Source: Lactobacillus sp. ESL0679 (GTDB lineage: Bacteria; Bacillota; Bacilli; Lactobacillales; Lactobacillaceae). Taken from it: DNA of 64,000 bases. Within the stretch, counting starts at the first letter, position 1. Every line of letters begins with the position of its first letter. The DNA is taken from positions 62,001 to 126,000 of the forward strand of contig NZ_JAQTIG010000001.1 of NCBI RefSeq assembly GCF_029433515.1, given 5' to 3'. Of this stretch, positions 8,146 through 16,176 are shown in pieces. The translations under genes and the position numbers were made by a program. The notes under the pieces are model-generated. The model made no database searches and was not told the DNA's origin. It saw only the letters and a list, made by a program, of their open reading frames with translations.

Positions 8146-8901
8146 TTATTTAAGTGGATTGCGACTACTTAGCATCTGATAAAGTAAAATACCAGTTGCC
8201 ACACTAGCATTAAGTGACTGAACATGGCCCACCATTGGCAGAGTGAGCATCTGATCCATTTGCTTCTTTAAAAGTCGAGCAATACCCTTACCTTCATTAC
8301 CAATAACCAGCACTGTTTTACCCTTAGCATTCCATTCACGGTAATCAGTGCCCTGCATATCAGTACCAAACAGCCAGTAGCCGCGCTTTTTCAACAATTG
8401 GCTGGTTTGGACAAGATTATTAACGCGGGCAACTGGCACATAATCAATCGCTCCCGTCGATGTCTTGGCAACAACAGAGGTTAAGCCAGTCGCGTGACGT
8501 TTAGGAATAATAATCGCATCAACGCCCGTTGCATCAGCTGACCGTAAAATTGAGCCCAGGTTATGCGGATCTTCAATTGAATCAAGCATTAACAAAAACG
8601 GTTCTTTGCCTTGCTCGTCAAATTGATCAAGTAGTTGCTCCAGGTCAGCATATTCAAAGCTGGCAACAGTTAAGACCAAGCCTTGGTGATTGCCACCCTG
8701 CACTAACCGGTCCAGCTTAGTCTTAGGGACAGTTTGAATAACAATCCCCTTCTTTTTCGCCAAGCCATAGACCTCATTGGCAAAGCTATCCTGAACACCT
8801 TGCTGTAAAAATACCTTGTTAATTCGATCAGCATCTTGTGTTTTTAAAAAATCAACCCCTGCATGCCGACCGAAAACAAAATCTTTATCAATTGAAGTCA
8901 T
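8146..8901 (-). CDS. rlmB: 23S rRNA 2'-O-methyltransferase RlmB (SpoU/TrmH family)
   Basis: This 251-residue SPOUT methyltransferase probably methylates a 23S rRNA guanosine at the 2'-OH. An N-terminal substrate-binding domain begins FVFGRHAGVDFLKTQ. The knotted catalytic domain has the family motifs DSIEDPHNLGSILRSAD (motif 1), VIGNEGKGI (motif 2) and LPMVGHVQSLNASVATGILLY (motif 3). The ATG at 8901 is preferred; a TTG eight codons upstream would lie inside GAGGAAGG. The start overlaps the mrnC stop by 14 bases. Confidence 0.93.
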   Translation of the reverse strand: MTSIDKDFVFGRHAGVDFLKTQDADRINKVFLQQGVQDSFANEVYGLAKKKGIVIQTVPKTKLDRLVQGGNHQGLVLTVASFEYADLEQLLDQFDEQGKEPFLLMLDSIEDPHNLGSILRSADATGVDAIIIPKRHATGLTSVVAKTSTGAIDYVPVARVNNLVQTSQLLKKRGYWLFGTDMQGTDYREWNAKGKTVLVIGNEGKGIARLLKKQMDQMLTLPMVGHVQSLNASVATGILLYQMLSSRNPLK

Positions 8902-9331
8902 AGTTATCAATCCCGCCTTCCTCAACAGTCTGAATGCACCACGCTGTCAATTCACGGACGCGGTCTTTTTTCTCCAATAAATCCAAATAACCCCATACAG
9001 CTTCAAAGCCCGTTGACAGCTGGTAAGTTGCGAGGCTCGTGTTTTTGGCCTTAGTATGAGTCTTCGCATTTCGTCCCCGCCGAAAAGTTGCCAGCTCATC
9101 TTCAGTAAGGAGCTGCTCATCCTGCAACTTGGTAATCAGTGCTGCTTGCGCCTTAGCCGAGACATAATGCGTTGCTTCGCGCTGCAATACCTGCGGCTTC
9201 ACAATGCCGCCTTTCAATAAATGGCGTCTAATAAATAACTCGTATACAGCATCCCCCAAATACGCCAGCGTCTGGCCACTAAGCGTATCTGGATTAATTT
9301 TTTCTTCCGTTAACTTTTTAATTTTAGTCAC
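8888..9331 (-). CDS. mrnC: Mini-ribonuclease III
   Basis: This 147-residue RNase III-like nuclease lacks a double-stranded RNA-binding domain and matures 23S rRNA. The catalytic stretch [18 protein letters not shown] (residues 23-40) carries the family aspartate. [15 protein letters not shown] follows near residue 85. The GTG start overlaps the cysS stop by 8 bases, and its AGGTGG binding site lies inside cysS. cysS-mrnC-rlmB is a compact operon. Confidence 0.94.
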   Translation of the reverse strand: MTKIKKLTEEKINPDTLSGQTLAYLGDAVYELFIRRHLLKGGIVKPQVLQREATHYVSAKAQAALITKLQDEQLLTEDELATFRRGRNAKTHTKAKNTSLATYQLSTGFEAVWGYLDLLEKKDRVRELTAWCIQTVEEGGIDNYDFN

Positions 9332-10748
9332 GTGTCCACCTTGTTCCCTGTGGGGTATCCTGAATTGTAATCCCCAGCTCCTTTAATTGATCGCGCAATT
9401 GGTCGCTCTTAGCCCAATCCTTGTTTTTGCGTGCTTCATCGCGTTCATTAACCAATGCCGTAATTTTTTCATCATCACTTGTTTGCGACTTTTGAATTAA
9501 TTTAGCCGTATCAATGCCAAAAATGCTGAGCCACTGCACCAGTAATTCCTTAGCTTGTGCCAAAGCCTCTTTATCAGCCTGGGCGCTATTAGCATTAGCG
9601 TTAACTAGCGGCAACAAATCGTAAATCGCTGCTAAAGCATTTTGCACATTAATATCGTCATCCATTGCAGTGACAAACTTTGTTTGCGTTTCTTGGATAG
9701 TTTGCCGTAATTGAGTTGCCATGCTCTCAGAAGTGGCATCCTCTAAGCGATAGTCAATATTGATTAGCGTATTTTTAAAACGCTGCAAAATATTTTTTGC
9801 TTGCTCCAGATTCTCCTGTGAGTAATTAATTTGCTTGCGATATTGCACACTTGCCATGAAGAAGCGTAACACCTGTGGGTCAACCGTTTTAAGCAAATCG
9901 TGCACCGTCACAAAGTTATGCAGTGACTTCGACATTTTTTCTTCATCGTGGCCCACAGTTACAAAGCCATTGTGCAGCCAATAATTGACAAACTTTTGAC
10001 CTGTTGCGGCTTCACTCTGCGCAATTTCATTTTCATGGTGTGGAAATTCCAAGTCTTGGCCGCCACCATGAATGTCAATCGTCTTGCCCAGATATTTAGT
10101 CGACATTACTGAACATTCAATGTGCCAACCTGGGCGCCCCAATCCCCACGGCGATTGCCATGCAATCTCATCAGGCTGCTTCTGCTTCTTCCACAAGGCA
10201 AAATCAATTGGGTCTTCCTTACGCTGCTGCTCTTCATCATTGACATGCTCAGAGGCACCTTCTTCAAGTTCGGCAATGTTCTGGCTGCTTAACTCACCAT
10301 AATGCTTAAACTTTTTAGCCCGGTAATAAACATCACCTTCAGCTTCATAAGCATAACCATTTTTAATTAATTGTTCAATAAATTCGATAATTTCAGGAAT
10401 TTCGTGAGTTGCTCGGGGATGCTTAGTTGCTGGCTCCACATTTAGCGCAGTCGTATCTTCAAGATAACATTTAATGTAGCGATCAGCGAGTTCTGGCACA
10501 GTAATGCCTTCAGCTCGCGCCTCATTAATCATCTTGTCGTCAACATCTGTAAAGTTAGAGACGTAATTCACCTTATATCCGCGATATTCAAAGTATCGCC
10601 GAATTGTATCAAATGCGATGACACTGCGTGCATTCCCAATATGAATGTAATTATAAACTGTCGGGCCACAGACATACATTGAGATTTGTCCTGCAACTAG
10701 TGGCTTAAATTCTTCTTTTCTCTTTGTCAAAGTGTTATAAATTTTCAC
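9324..10748 (-). CDS. cysS: Cysteinyl-tRNA synthetase
   Basis: This 474-residue class I synthetase charges tRNA-Cys. The N-terminal zinc cysteine is in [17 protein letters not shown], which also holds the HIGH motif (HIGN). The KMSKS loop is [12 protein letters not shown] near residue 268. A C-terminal anticodon-binding DALR region ends RTGTRWTRD-like. The start is a GTG. No T-box leader was recognised in the 180 bases upstream. It heads the cysS-mrnC-rlmB operon. Confidence 0.97.
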   Translation of the reverse strand: MKIYNTLTKRKEEFKPLVAGQISMYVCGPTVYNYIHIGNARSVIAFDTIRRYFEYRGYKVNYVSNFTDVDDKMINEARAEGITVPELADRYIKCYLEDTTALNVEPATKHPRATHEIPEIIEFIEQLIKNGYAYEAEGDVYYRAKKFKHYGELSSQNIAELEEGASEHVNDEEQQRKEDPIDFALWKKQKQPDEIAWQSPWGLGRPGWHIECSVMSTKYLGKTIDIHGGGQDLEFPHHENEIAQSEAATGQKFVNYWLHNGFVTVGHDEEKMSKSLHNFVTVHDLLKTVDPQVLRFFMASVQYRKQINYSQENLEQAKNILQRFKNTLINIDYRLEDATSESMATQLRQTIQETQTKFVTAMDDDINVQNALAAIYDLLPLVNANANSAQADKEALAQAKELLVQWLSIFGIDTAKLIQKSQTSDDEKITALVNERDEARKNKDWAKSDQLRDQLKELGITIQDTPQGTRWTRD

Positions 10749-10781
10749 GGCTAAGCCTCTCTTCTGTTAATAGCTATTCCC

Positions 10782-10810
10782 ATTTTAGCAGAATCCAGCC
10801 AACTTGCTAA
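10782..10810 (-). promoter_or_regulatory. Probable promoter of cysS
   Basis: The minus strand has TTAGCA, a 17-base spacer ending TGC, then TAAAAT (extended -10). It ends 34 bases before the GTG start. The weak -35 is balanced by the extended -10. Confidence 0.45.
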
Positions 10811-10891
10811 CCTCCAGGCAAGAATTGCCATCAATTTTGCTTTAATAGTTATTAAAAAATTATTTTGACTATCATTTTAAATTTTCCGGAC

Positions 10892-10930
10892 TATAATATT
10901 AGTATCTAGTATTAATAATGTATAGTATAT
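10892..10930 (+). promoter_or_regulatory. Upstream element of the small membrane protein island, copy 1
   Basis: TATAATATT at 10892-10900 and ATGTATAGTATA at 10918-10929 recur with nearly the same spacing at 12594-12630, ahead of another membrane protein gene. AGTAT also repeats three times here (10901, 10908, 10924). This may be a -10 plus a regulator site. A -35-like TTGACT at 10865 is 21 bases from TATAAT, which is too far for a standard promoter. Confidence 0.4.
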
Positions 10931-10943
10931 GAAGGTGATAGAT

Positions 10944-11246
10944 ATGAAAATTGCAATTACTAGATTTTTTCATCAACATTATTTTGTTTCATGCATGATT
11001 CTATATGCCATAGTTGATTTTATTTTCGACACCATTGGTTTGGCTTTAGGACACTCGCCCAAGATGTTTTTAGCTGACGCGATATCTGCAATAGTGATGA
11101 TTGTTGGCGGCTTTTGGATAGAAAAGCGTATTGATCCTAATAAAAACGAGTGGAGTGAATTATTCACGATGGCTGGTTGCGCCCTACTTTATCTTGTAGT
11201 TTGCGGTGCTGTACGGCTTATTAGTATGTATCTTTTGCACGTCTGA
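10944..11246 (+). CDS. Small membrane protein, tandem family member 1
   Basis: A 100-residue protein starting MKIAITRFFHQHYFVSC. It has about three hydrophobic segments (roughly residues 16-36, 45-62 and 74-97) and a conserved loop EKRIDPNKNEWSEL. The ATG at 10944 is behind GAAGGTG; an ATG five codons earlier lacks a site. It is about three-quarters identical to the next gene outside the N-terminus. I recognise no named family. The neighbouring small helical protein at 12250-12522 makes a bacteriocin-immunity-like role possible but unproven. Confidence 0.7.
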   Translation: MKIAITRFFHQHYFVSCMILYAIVDFIFDTIGLALGHSPKMFLADAISAIVMIVGGFWIEKRIDPNKNEWSELFTMAGCALLYLVVCGAVRLISMYLLHV

Positions 11247-11255
11247 GGTTAAATT

Positions 11256-11558
11256 ATGAAAATTACAATTAAAAACTTTTATTATCGCCATCGAATCGTT
11301 TCAGGTATGACATTATATGCCATAATGAATATTATTTTTGACATTATCGGACTATCCTTAGGACATTCACCCAAGATGATTTCAACTGATATGATAACTG
11401 CAATTGCGTTGATTATCGGCGGCTTTTGGATGGAAAAACGCATTGATCCTAATAAGAACGAATGGAGCGAACTGTTCACAATGGCTGGTTGCGCTATACT
11501 ATATTTTGTAGTTTGCGTTGCTGTGCGGCTTATCAGTATGTATCTTTTGCACGTTTGA
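11256..11558 (+). CDS. Small membrane protein, tandem family member 2
   Basis: A 100-residue near-copy of member 1 (shared GLxLGHSPKM, GGFWxEKRIDPNKNEWSELFTMAGCA and RLISMYLLHV). Its N-terminus, MKITIKNFYYRH, instead matches members 3 and 4. GAGGTTAAATT precedes the ATG, and the same leader precedes member 3, so the duplicated unit includes the binding site. It lies 9 bases after member 1 and is probably cotranscribed. Three hydrophobic segments are visible. Function unknown. Confidence 0.7.
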   Translation: MKITIKNFYYRHRIVSGMTLYAIMNIIFDIIGLSLGHSPKMISTDMITAIALIIGGFWMEKRIDPNKNEWSELFTMAGCAILYFVVCVAVRLISMYLLHV

Positions 11559-11567
11559 GGTTAGATT

Positions 11568-11864
11568 ATGAAAATTACAATTAAGAATTTTTACCATAAA
11601 TATCAAACTATTTTGGTTGTTTTAATAATTGGTCTATATAACCTATATGTATGTTGGCAATACCTATTTTCAGGATCAAGTACGGCAGTCACTAGTAGCA
11701 TTATTCTGATGATTTTGACAATGTTAATTGCATCTTGCATTCATCTTTTTGCCTTTGACATCAACAATGCCACTTGGAAACAATTACTTTCTGCTGCGGG
11801 AATTTTTTTCTTATTGCTAATTGTCGAATTTGGTGGTCAAGCTTTTCTTAGACTGAATTTTTAA
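11568..11864 (+). CDS. Small membrane protein, tandem family member 3
   Basis: A 98-residue protein with the shared start MKITIKNFYHKY, then three hydrophobic segments (about residues 15-33, 42-63 and 73-95). Its body differs from members 1 and 2 but matches member 4 (CWQYLFSGSS, ATWKQL.SAAGI.FL). It lies 9 bases after member 2, behind GAGGTTAGATT. A degenerate relative of its C-terminus occurs at 13044-13133. Function unknown. Confidence 0.7.
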   Translation: MKITIKNFYHKYQTILVVLIIGLYNLYVCWQYLFSGSSTAVTSSIILMILTMLIASCIHLFAFDINNATWKQLLSAAGIFFLLLIVEFGGQAFLRLNF

Positions 11865-11897
11865 ATAAAAAGTAGCTATTAATTAAGAAAGACAATC

Positions 11898-12200
11898 ATG
11901 AAAATTACAATCAAAAATTTTTATCATAAATATAAGGTTGATTTATCAGCCCTATTCTTCGGATTATATAGTGTATCAGATTGTTGGCAATACTTATTTT
12001 CAGGATCAAGCAGGGCAATTATTTGCAGTATAATCTTAATAATATTAACAACATTATCTACTTACTGGCTAATCAGTTACTATGATCAATTTGACACGAG
12101 TAAGGCAACTTGGAAACAATTATTTTCCGCAGCAGGTATTCTTTTCTTGTGCATATTTTTAATATTTATTGCACCATCTCTTCTTAGATTTATCTTTTAA
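11898..12200 (+). CDS. Small membrane protein, tandem family member 4
   Basis: A 100-residue paralogue of member 3, with MKITIKNFYHKYK, DCWQYLFSGSS and KATWKQLFSAAGILFL in common. Three hydrophobic segments are predicted by eye. AAGAAAG precedes the ATG. It ends the tandem run; a bidirectional terminator follows. Function unknown. Confidence 0.7.
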   Translation: MKITIKNFYHKYKVDLSALFFGLYSVSDCWQYLFSGSSRAIICSIILIILTTLSTYWLISYYDQFDTSKATWKQLFSAAGILFLCIFLIFIAPSLLRFIF

Positions 12201-12205
12201 CAAAT

Positions 12206-12246
12206 TAAAAAGCGAATTACTTATTGCTAGTAATTCGCTTTTTTTG
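12206..12246. terminator. Bidirectional terminator
   Basis: An 11-base-pair stem AGCGAATTACT / AGTAATTCGCT with a seven-base loop, flanked by A-run and T-run. It can end both the tandem membrane genes (+) and the convergent gene at 12250-12522 (-). Confidence 0.85.
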
Positions 12247-12249
12247 AAT

Positions 12250-12522
12250 CTAAAACCAAGTTGTCGAACTTCGAGCAACATCTTCATTGATGTTTGACTT
12301 ACTCAACTGGGTTAATAATTGTACTCCTGCCTTAGATAGTTGCCTTTTAAGGGCAAGCTCAGTCAAAGCAGATTTCACATTAGTTTTAACCAAATATGGA
12401 TTTTCGTGCTTGTTTAATTTAATAATTGCTTGTTTAATAATGAACTGTTCATTGGTATTGGGCAATTGCTGTTGTTGCAATAATTTTAGTAGCTCAAAGT
12501 TGTTTTCAGATTTTTTGAACAT
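12250..12522 (-). CDS. Small helical protein, possible bacteriocin immunity protein
   Basis: A 90-residue soluble, mostly helical, basic protein (MFKKSENNFELLKLLQQQQ ... LSKAGVQLLTQLSKS). Its size, helical content and the late LSxxGxxLLxxL helix resemble immunity proteins of class II bacteriocins (EntA-immunity-like), but similarity is too weak to assert. GGGAG precedes the ATG. No double-glycine bacteriocin precursor was found nearby. It is convergent with the tandem membrane genes. Confidence 0.55.
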   Translation of the reverse strand: MFKKSENNFELLKLLQQQQLPNTNEQFIIKQAIIKLNKHENPYLVKTNVKSALTELALKRQLSKAGVQLLTQLSKSNINEDVARSSTTWF

Positions 12523-12593
12523 CGCTCGTACTCCCTCTCTTAGTTATTAATAATATAACACTATCTTTTTGCTCCGATTACAATATTTTGTTT

Positions 12594-12630
12594 TATAATA
12601 TTCTTATTAATATAAAAAATGTACAGTATA
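12594..12630 (+). promoter_or_regulatory. Upstream element of the small membrane protein island, copy 2
   Basis: TATAATATT at 12594-12602 and ATGTACAGTATA at 12619-12630 repeat the element found at 10892-10930 (25 versus 26 bases between the two parts). TATTAATA occurs between the parts in both copies. It lies just ahead of the membrane protein gene at 12659. Confidence 0.4.
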
Positions 12631-12658
12631 AATATAAAGCAAAGTGAAGTAATTACTG

Positions 12659-13033
12659 ATGTTTGAAATTAACTTAACTAAAAAACAAATAATGCGGTTA
12701 ATCGCAATTCTACAAGTAGTGGTTGCTGGAATTGACTATTACATTGATCGTCCAAATCCTGATTTAACTAGTACTATTATTTACCTGGGAATTGGTCTTC
12801 TATTCTTAGGCATATCTTTTTCCAAGCACTTAACTTCTGGAAAAACTGTTAAGCAAGCTGATATGACAAAAAATCAAAAATTAGAACAAAAACTTGAACT
12901 TCTTACACTAGGATTGACATTATTATTGATAATTACTAATATTTCAGATATTGACTCTGAATTATTTTGTATAGATAGTTCCTTAATTTACTTGCTAATA
13001 TTACCAATGCCTGATAAATCAACAAAGAATTAA
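12659..13033 (+). CDS. Membrane protein of unknown function
   Basis: A 124-residue protein starting MFEINLTKKQIMRL. Hydrophobic segments lie at about residues 13-25, 36-52 and 80-115, with a polar lysine-rich stretch (SGKTVKQADMTKNQKLEQK) between. It is not clearly homologous to the tandem family, yet shares the upstream element. The ribosome binding site is weak (AAGTGAAG). I recognise no family. Confidence 0.55.
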   Translation: MFEINLTKKQIMRLIAILQVVVAGIDYYIDRPNPDLTSTIIYLGIGLLFLGISFSKHLTSGKTVKQADMTKNQKLEQKLELLTLGLTLLLIITNISDIDSELFCIDSSLIYLLILPMPDKSTKN

Positions 13034-13043
13034 CATAAAAACG

Positions 13044-13133
13044 TATTATCTGGTGTTTACCGCCGCAGGTATTTTTTTCCTATGGTTAATCGTCGAATAT
13101 GGCGGTTTAGCCTTCCTAACACTTAACTTTTAA
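13044..13133 (+). pseudogene. Remnant of a fifth tandem membrane gene
   Basis: Frame 13044-13133 encodes YYLVFTAAGIFFLWLIVEYGG followed by LAFLTLNF and a stop. This matches the last 29 residues of member 3 (SAAGIFFLLLIVEFGG, then QAFLRLNF) but has no start codon or N-terminal half. It begins 10 bases after the stop of the 12659 gene. It is best read as a 5'-truncated copy left by duplication and deletion. Confidence 0.7.
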
Positions 13134-13136
13134 CAA

Positions 13137-13176
13137 ATAAAAATGCTGCTTCAATTTGAAGCAGCATTTTTATTTT
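13137..13176. terminator. Bidirectional terminator
   Basis: An AAAATGCTGCTTCAA / TTGAAGCAGCATTTTT hairpin with A and T runs on either side. It lies between the membrane-gene remnant and the convergent rpiR-like gene. The 67 bases from here to 13243 hold nothing further. Confidence 0.85.
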
Positions 13177-13243
13177 ACATGACAAATTTATTCAAAAGTT
13201 TGTCGAAATTAGACAAGCACAATTTCCATCAGAATTTATAATT

Positions 13244-14002
13244 TTATTCAGTATTCAATAGATACTCGCGACATTTTCTACTTAAAATGGATAGTAGAAT
13301 TGATAAACAAGCATACGAATAAATCGGCTGTTTCACATTAAAACTAGGTAACCGATCAGTTTCATAATATAAATTATACTGAGAATGCTTATTTAAATAA
13401 TTTTCGCTCAATCTAGTAATAGAACAAATAGGCACATGGTTCATATTAAGTAAGTTAATAGTATCTTTTATGCCTTGAGTATTACCACTTAAACCAATAA
13501 TAATTATTAAGTCATCTTTACCTAAATTCTCAGCTGTAATTGCTAAGTTATCTTCACCAGAAACAAAATAATTTTTTAAGCCTAAGATAAAAAGATCATT
13601 TGCAAATTCACGAGCACAATTTGCCTGTGAAAATCCCGTTGCATAAACTATTAGAGTTTTTGCATTGAACATTTTTTCAATTAATCCCCGAAAATTACAT
13701 TGTTCCACATATTCGAAAGTTTTTTTAATATCATATTGTAGGTTTTGAATTAAATCATGCGAAGTTTTTTGTTTTTTTGCAGTAGTTGCTTTTAGACTAT
13801 ATTTCAACTCGCTATAACCATAATAACCTAATTTTTTTGCTAATCGCAAAACAGAACTTTTAGATGTTAAGGTTTGCTTAGCAACATCTACTATATTCGT
13901 TTGAGAAACTCCATCAGCATTTTTTCGAATATAGTCTACGATATCTTTCTCGCTATCTGTCAACTCATCATAAATTAGTTTAACTTTGTCTTCAAAATCC
14001 AC
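13244..14002 (-). CDS. RpiR/MurR-family transcription regulator
   Basis: A 252-residue regulator. An N-terminal helix-turn-helix (about residues 1-75: TDSEKDIVDYIRKN ... TSKSSVLRLAKKLGYYGYSELKYSL) is followed by a sugar isomerase (SIS) domain near residues 100-230 (LIVYATGFSQANCAREFAND, IIGLSGNTQG), which would sense a phosphosugar. The GTG at 14002 is preferred: AGAGGAA stands seven bases before it, whereas the longer TTG-start frame consumes that site. It follows the glucosidase gene by 28 bases on the same strand, as last gene of the PTS operon. The operon therefore has both LacI and RpiR regulators. Confidence 0.85.
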   Translation of the reverse strand: MDFEDKVKLIYDELTDSEKDIVDYIRKNADGVSQTNIVDVAKQTLTSKSSVLRLAKKLGYYGYSELKYSLKATTAKKQKTSHDLIQNLQYDIKKTFEYVEQCNFRGLIEKMFNAKTLIVYATGFSQANCAREFANDLFILGLKNYFVSGEDNLAITAENLGKDDLIIIIGLSGNTQGIKDTINLLNMNHVPICSITRLSENYLNKHSQYNLYYETDRLPSFNVKQPIYSYACLSILLSILSRKCREYLLNTE

Positions 14003-14030
14003 TACAATATTCCTCTTCAAGCAAATACTA

Positions 14031-15713
14031 TTAATGAGTTAATTTCTGATAATAAATCAATGCTTCATATGGTTCTAATATTAGGTGAGTTCCTAGCTTT
14101 TCATGTGCACTTCTATAATTGGACAAAAGAAGTTGCCCACCTGCTAGCTCATATGGCACTGTATAATTTACTTTATTAGTGCTAAAAGAACAAATAACAA
14201 CTAAACGCTCATTTTCATTAGTTCGAGTGTAGCCATACACTGCAGAATCATTAGAATTAAAATTCTGATACTTACCATCTACAATTACTTGATACTTTTT
14301 GCGTAAAGAAATTAATTTTTGATAATAATAAAATACAGAATTAGGATCATTTAATTCCTTTTGAGCATTAATTATTGAATAATCGGGAGATACCTTCATC
14401 CATGGCTGAGCATCTGTAAAACCACCATTTTTTGAATCATTCCAAGGAAAAGGAGTACGCGCATTATCTCTTGACTTTAAGTAACATACTTTTTTTATAT
14501 ATGCTTCACTTTCCCCAGCTTTTCTCATTTCTTGAATAACTTGTTTGGTTTCAATATCTTGATAGTCAGAAAGAGAATTAAATTTAACATTCCGCATACC
14601 CAACTCTTCACCTTGAAAAATATATGGTGTGCCTTTCATCATATGTAATAAAGTTCCAAGCATTTTGGCAGATTGAGTAAGATATTGTTGTTCATTACCA
14701 AATCTAGTAGTAGGACGTGGCTGATCGTGATTACTCCAGTAAAGCGAATTCCAACCATTTACTAGCTTATTTTGCCATTCTGTAAAAACATTTCGTAGAT
14801 CAGATAGTTTAAATCGTACATCCGAAAATTTTCCATATTTACCATAATCTAAATGCATATGGTCAAACTGAAATAACATATTTAATTCATGACGTTTGGG
14901 ATCAGTATAAAGAATAGCTTGATCGCTATTAGTGTTAGCTGCTTCACCAACTGTCATTACATCATAATCATCGAAGACTTCATGTGCCATTTCTTGTAAA
15001 AATTCATGTTCACGTGGACCATTAGAAGAGCCGAAGTAATAATTTTTGTGTATTGGTAAATCTTTAGGTGCATCAGGAAAGTCTTGTAATTTACTAAGTA
15101 GAGTAATTACATCCATTCTAAAGCCATCAACTCCTAAATCGAGCCAATATCGCATCAATTGATAGACTTCTTTTCTAACTTTTGGATTTTCCCAATTAAG
15201 ATCTGGCTGCTCTTTAGCAAATAAATGTAAATAATATTGACCTCGTTCAGGAACAAATTCCCAAGCCGAATCAGTAAAAGTAGATCCCCAATTATTAGGT
15301 GGCGTCCCATCTGGTTTAGGATCATGCCAAATATAATAATCTGAATATTTGTTATCACGCGATTTCTTAGATTCTTGAAACCAAATATTTTGATCACTAG
15401 TATGATTAACGACTAAATCCATAATAATTCGAATATTTTTATTATGCGCCTTTTGTAGCAGCTCTTTAAAATCAGCTATTGTTCCATAACGCTTATCAAT
15501 TTGATAATAATCGGCAATGTCATATCCATTATCAACTTGTGGTGACTTATATATGGGATTTAGCCACAAAACGTTAACCCCTAATTTTTCTAAATAAGGT
15601 AATTTTTTAATTATTCCTTGTAAATCTCCAATTCCATCATGATTACTATCCTGAAAGCTTTGAGGATAAATTTGATAAACTACACTTTTTTTCCACCATT
15701 GTGTATTTGCCAT
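14031..15713 (-). CDS. GH13 oligo-1,6-glucosidase (alpha-glucosidase)
   Basis: A 560-residue cytosolic GH13 enzyme with no signal peptide. Catalytic residues are D201 (GFRMDVI), E257 (VGEAAN) and D330 (NHDQPR). Region V is QPDLN (169-173), as in oligo-1,6-glucosidases; phosphotrehalases have QADLN. Valine 202 after the nucleophile favours alpha-1,6 over alpha-1,4 bonds in this family. It likely cleaves isomaltose-type disaccharides or their 6-phosphates delivered by the adjacent PTS. The ATG overlaps the IIA stop by one base. Substrate is inferred, and a phosphoglucosidase role remains possible. Confidence 0.85.
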   Translation of the reverse strand: MANTQWWKKSVVYQIYPQSFQDSNHDGIGDLQGIIKKLPYLEKLGVNVLWLNPIYKSPQVDNGYDIADYYQIDKRYGTIADFKELLQKAHNKNIRIIMDLVVNHTSDQNIWFQESKKSRDNKYSDYYIWHDPKPDGTPPNNWGSTFTDSAWEFVPERGQYYLHLFAKEQPDLNWENPKVRKEVYQLMRYWLDLGVDGFRMDVITLLSKLQDFPDAPKDLPIHKNYYFGSSNGPREHEFLQEMAHEVFDDYDVMTVGEAANTNSDQAILYTDPKRHELNMLFQFDHMHLDYGKYGKFSDVRFKLSDLRNVFTEWQNKLVNGWNSLYWSNHDQPRPTTRFGNEQQYLTQSAKMLGTLLHMMKGTPYIFQGEELGMRNVKFNSLSDYQDIETKQVIQEMRKAGESEAYIKKVCYLKSRDNARTPFPWNDSKNGGFTDAQPWMKVSPDYSIINAQKELNDPNSVFYYYQKLISLRKKYQVIVDGKYQNFNSNDSAVYGYTRTNENERLVVICSFSTNKVNYTVPYELAGGQLLLSNYRSAHEKLGTHLILEPYEALIYYQKLTH

Positions 15714-16135
15714 TATTCATCATCCTCATCAATTTGAAGATTATTCATTACATCATTGACATATATTATTTGCTTTTTTGCATTATCAATAGCTGCAGTA
15801 ATTTGATTAGAGTCAATATAATTTTCAGGTAAGTTAATTAGCAACTCCAAAATTAAGGGTAGATTTACTCCTGCAATCAAATGAAAGTGTGGATACTGTA
15901 AATATTTTACAAATGCCTGATTAACCGATCCACCCTGCATATCAGTAAAAACAAGTACTTCATCTTTTTGTAAATCCAAATCTTTTAGTGTAGCTACTAT
16001 TTCTTCTTCAACTGGGTTATTAGAAATATACGCATTGATAGTTTTTACTTCAACCACATTATTTGTAATATAGTCAAAAGTATCGCGTAAACCTTCAGCC
16101 AATTTATGATGACTAGCAAATATTATTTTCCTCAT
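15713..16135 (-). CDS. PTS mannose-family IIA component
   Basis: A 140-residue soluble EIIA of the mannose (PTS-EIIA-Man) fold. The phosphorylated histidine is most likely H9 in MRKIIFASHHKLAEGL. It accepts phosphate from HPr and passes it to IIB. The typical TDMQGGSVNQA loop is near residue 65. AAGGAA precedes the ATG. It is separate from IIB here, as in many lactobacillar systems, and lies between IID and the glucosidase. Confidence 0.92.
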   Translation of the reverse strand: MRKIIFASHHKLAEGLRDTFDYITNNVVEVKTINAYISNNPVEEEIVATLKDLDLQKDEVLVFTDMQGGSVNQAFVKYLQYPHFHLIAGVNLPLILELLINLPENYIDSNQITAAIDNAKKQIIYVNDVMNNLQIDEDDE

Positions 16136-16176
16136 TATTTTTCCTTATTTAATTAACAACAGATTTGGCACAATTA

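Noticed and set aside
10749-10928. T-box leader for cysS
   Set aside because: I looked for the T-box core sequence and for paired antiterminator/terminator stems before cysS and found neither.
14031-15713. Trehalose-6-phosphate hydrolase as the GH13 enzyme
   Set aside because: Region V is QPDLN rather than QADLN, and the operon has a mannose-type PTS rather than the trehalose-type IIBC usual for treC; not fully excluded.
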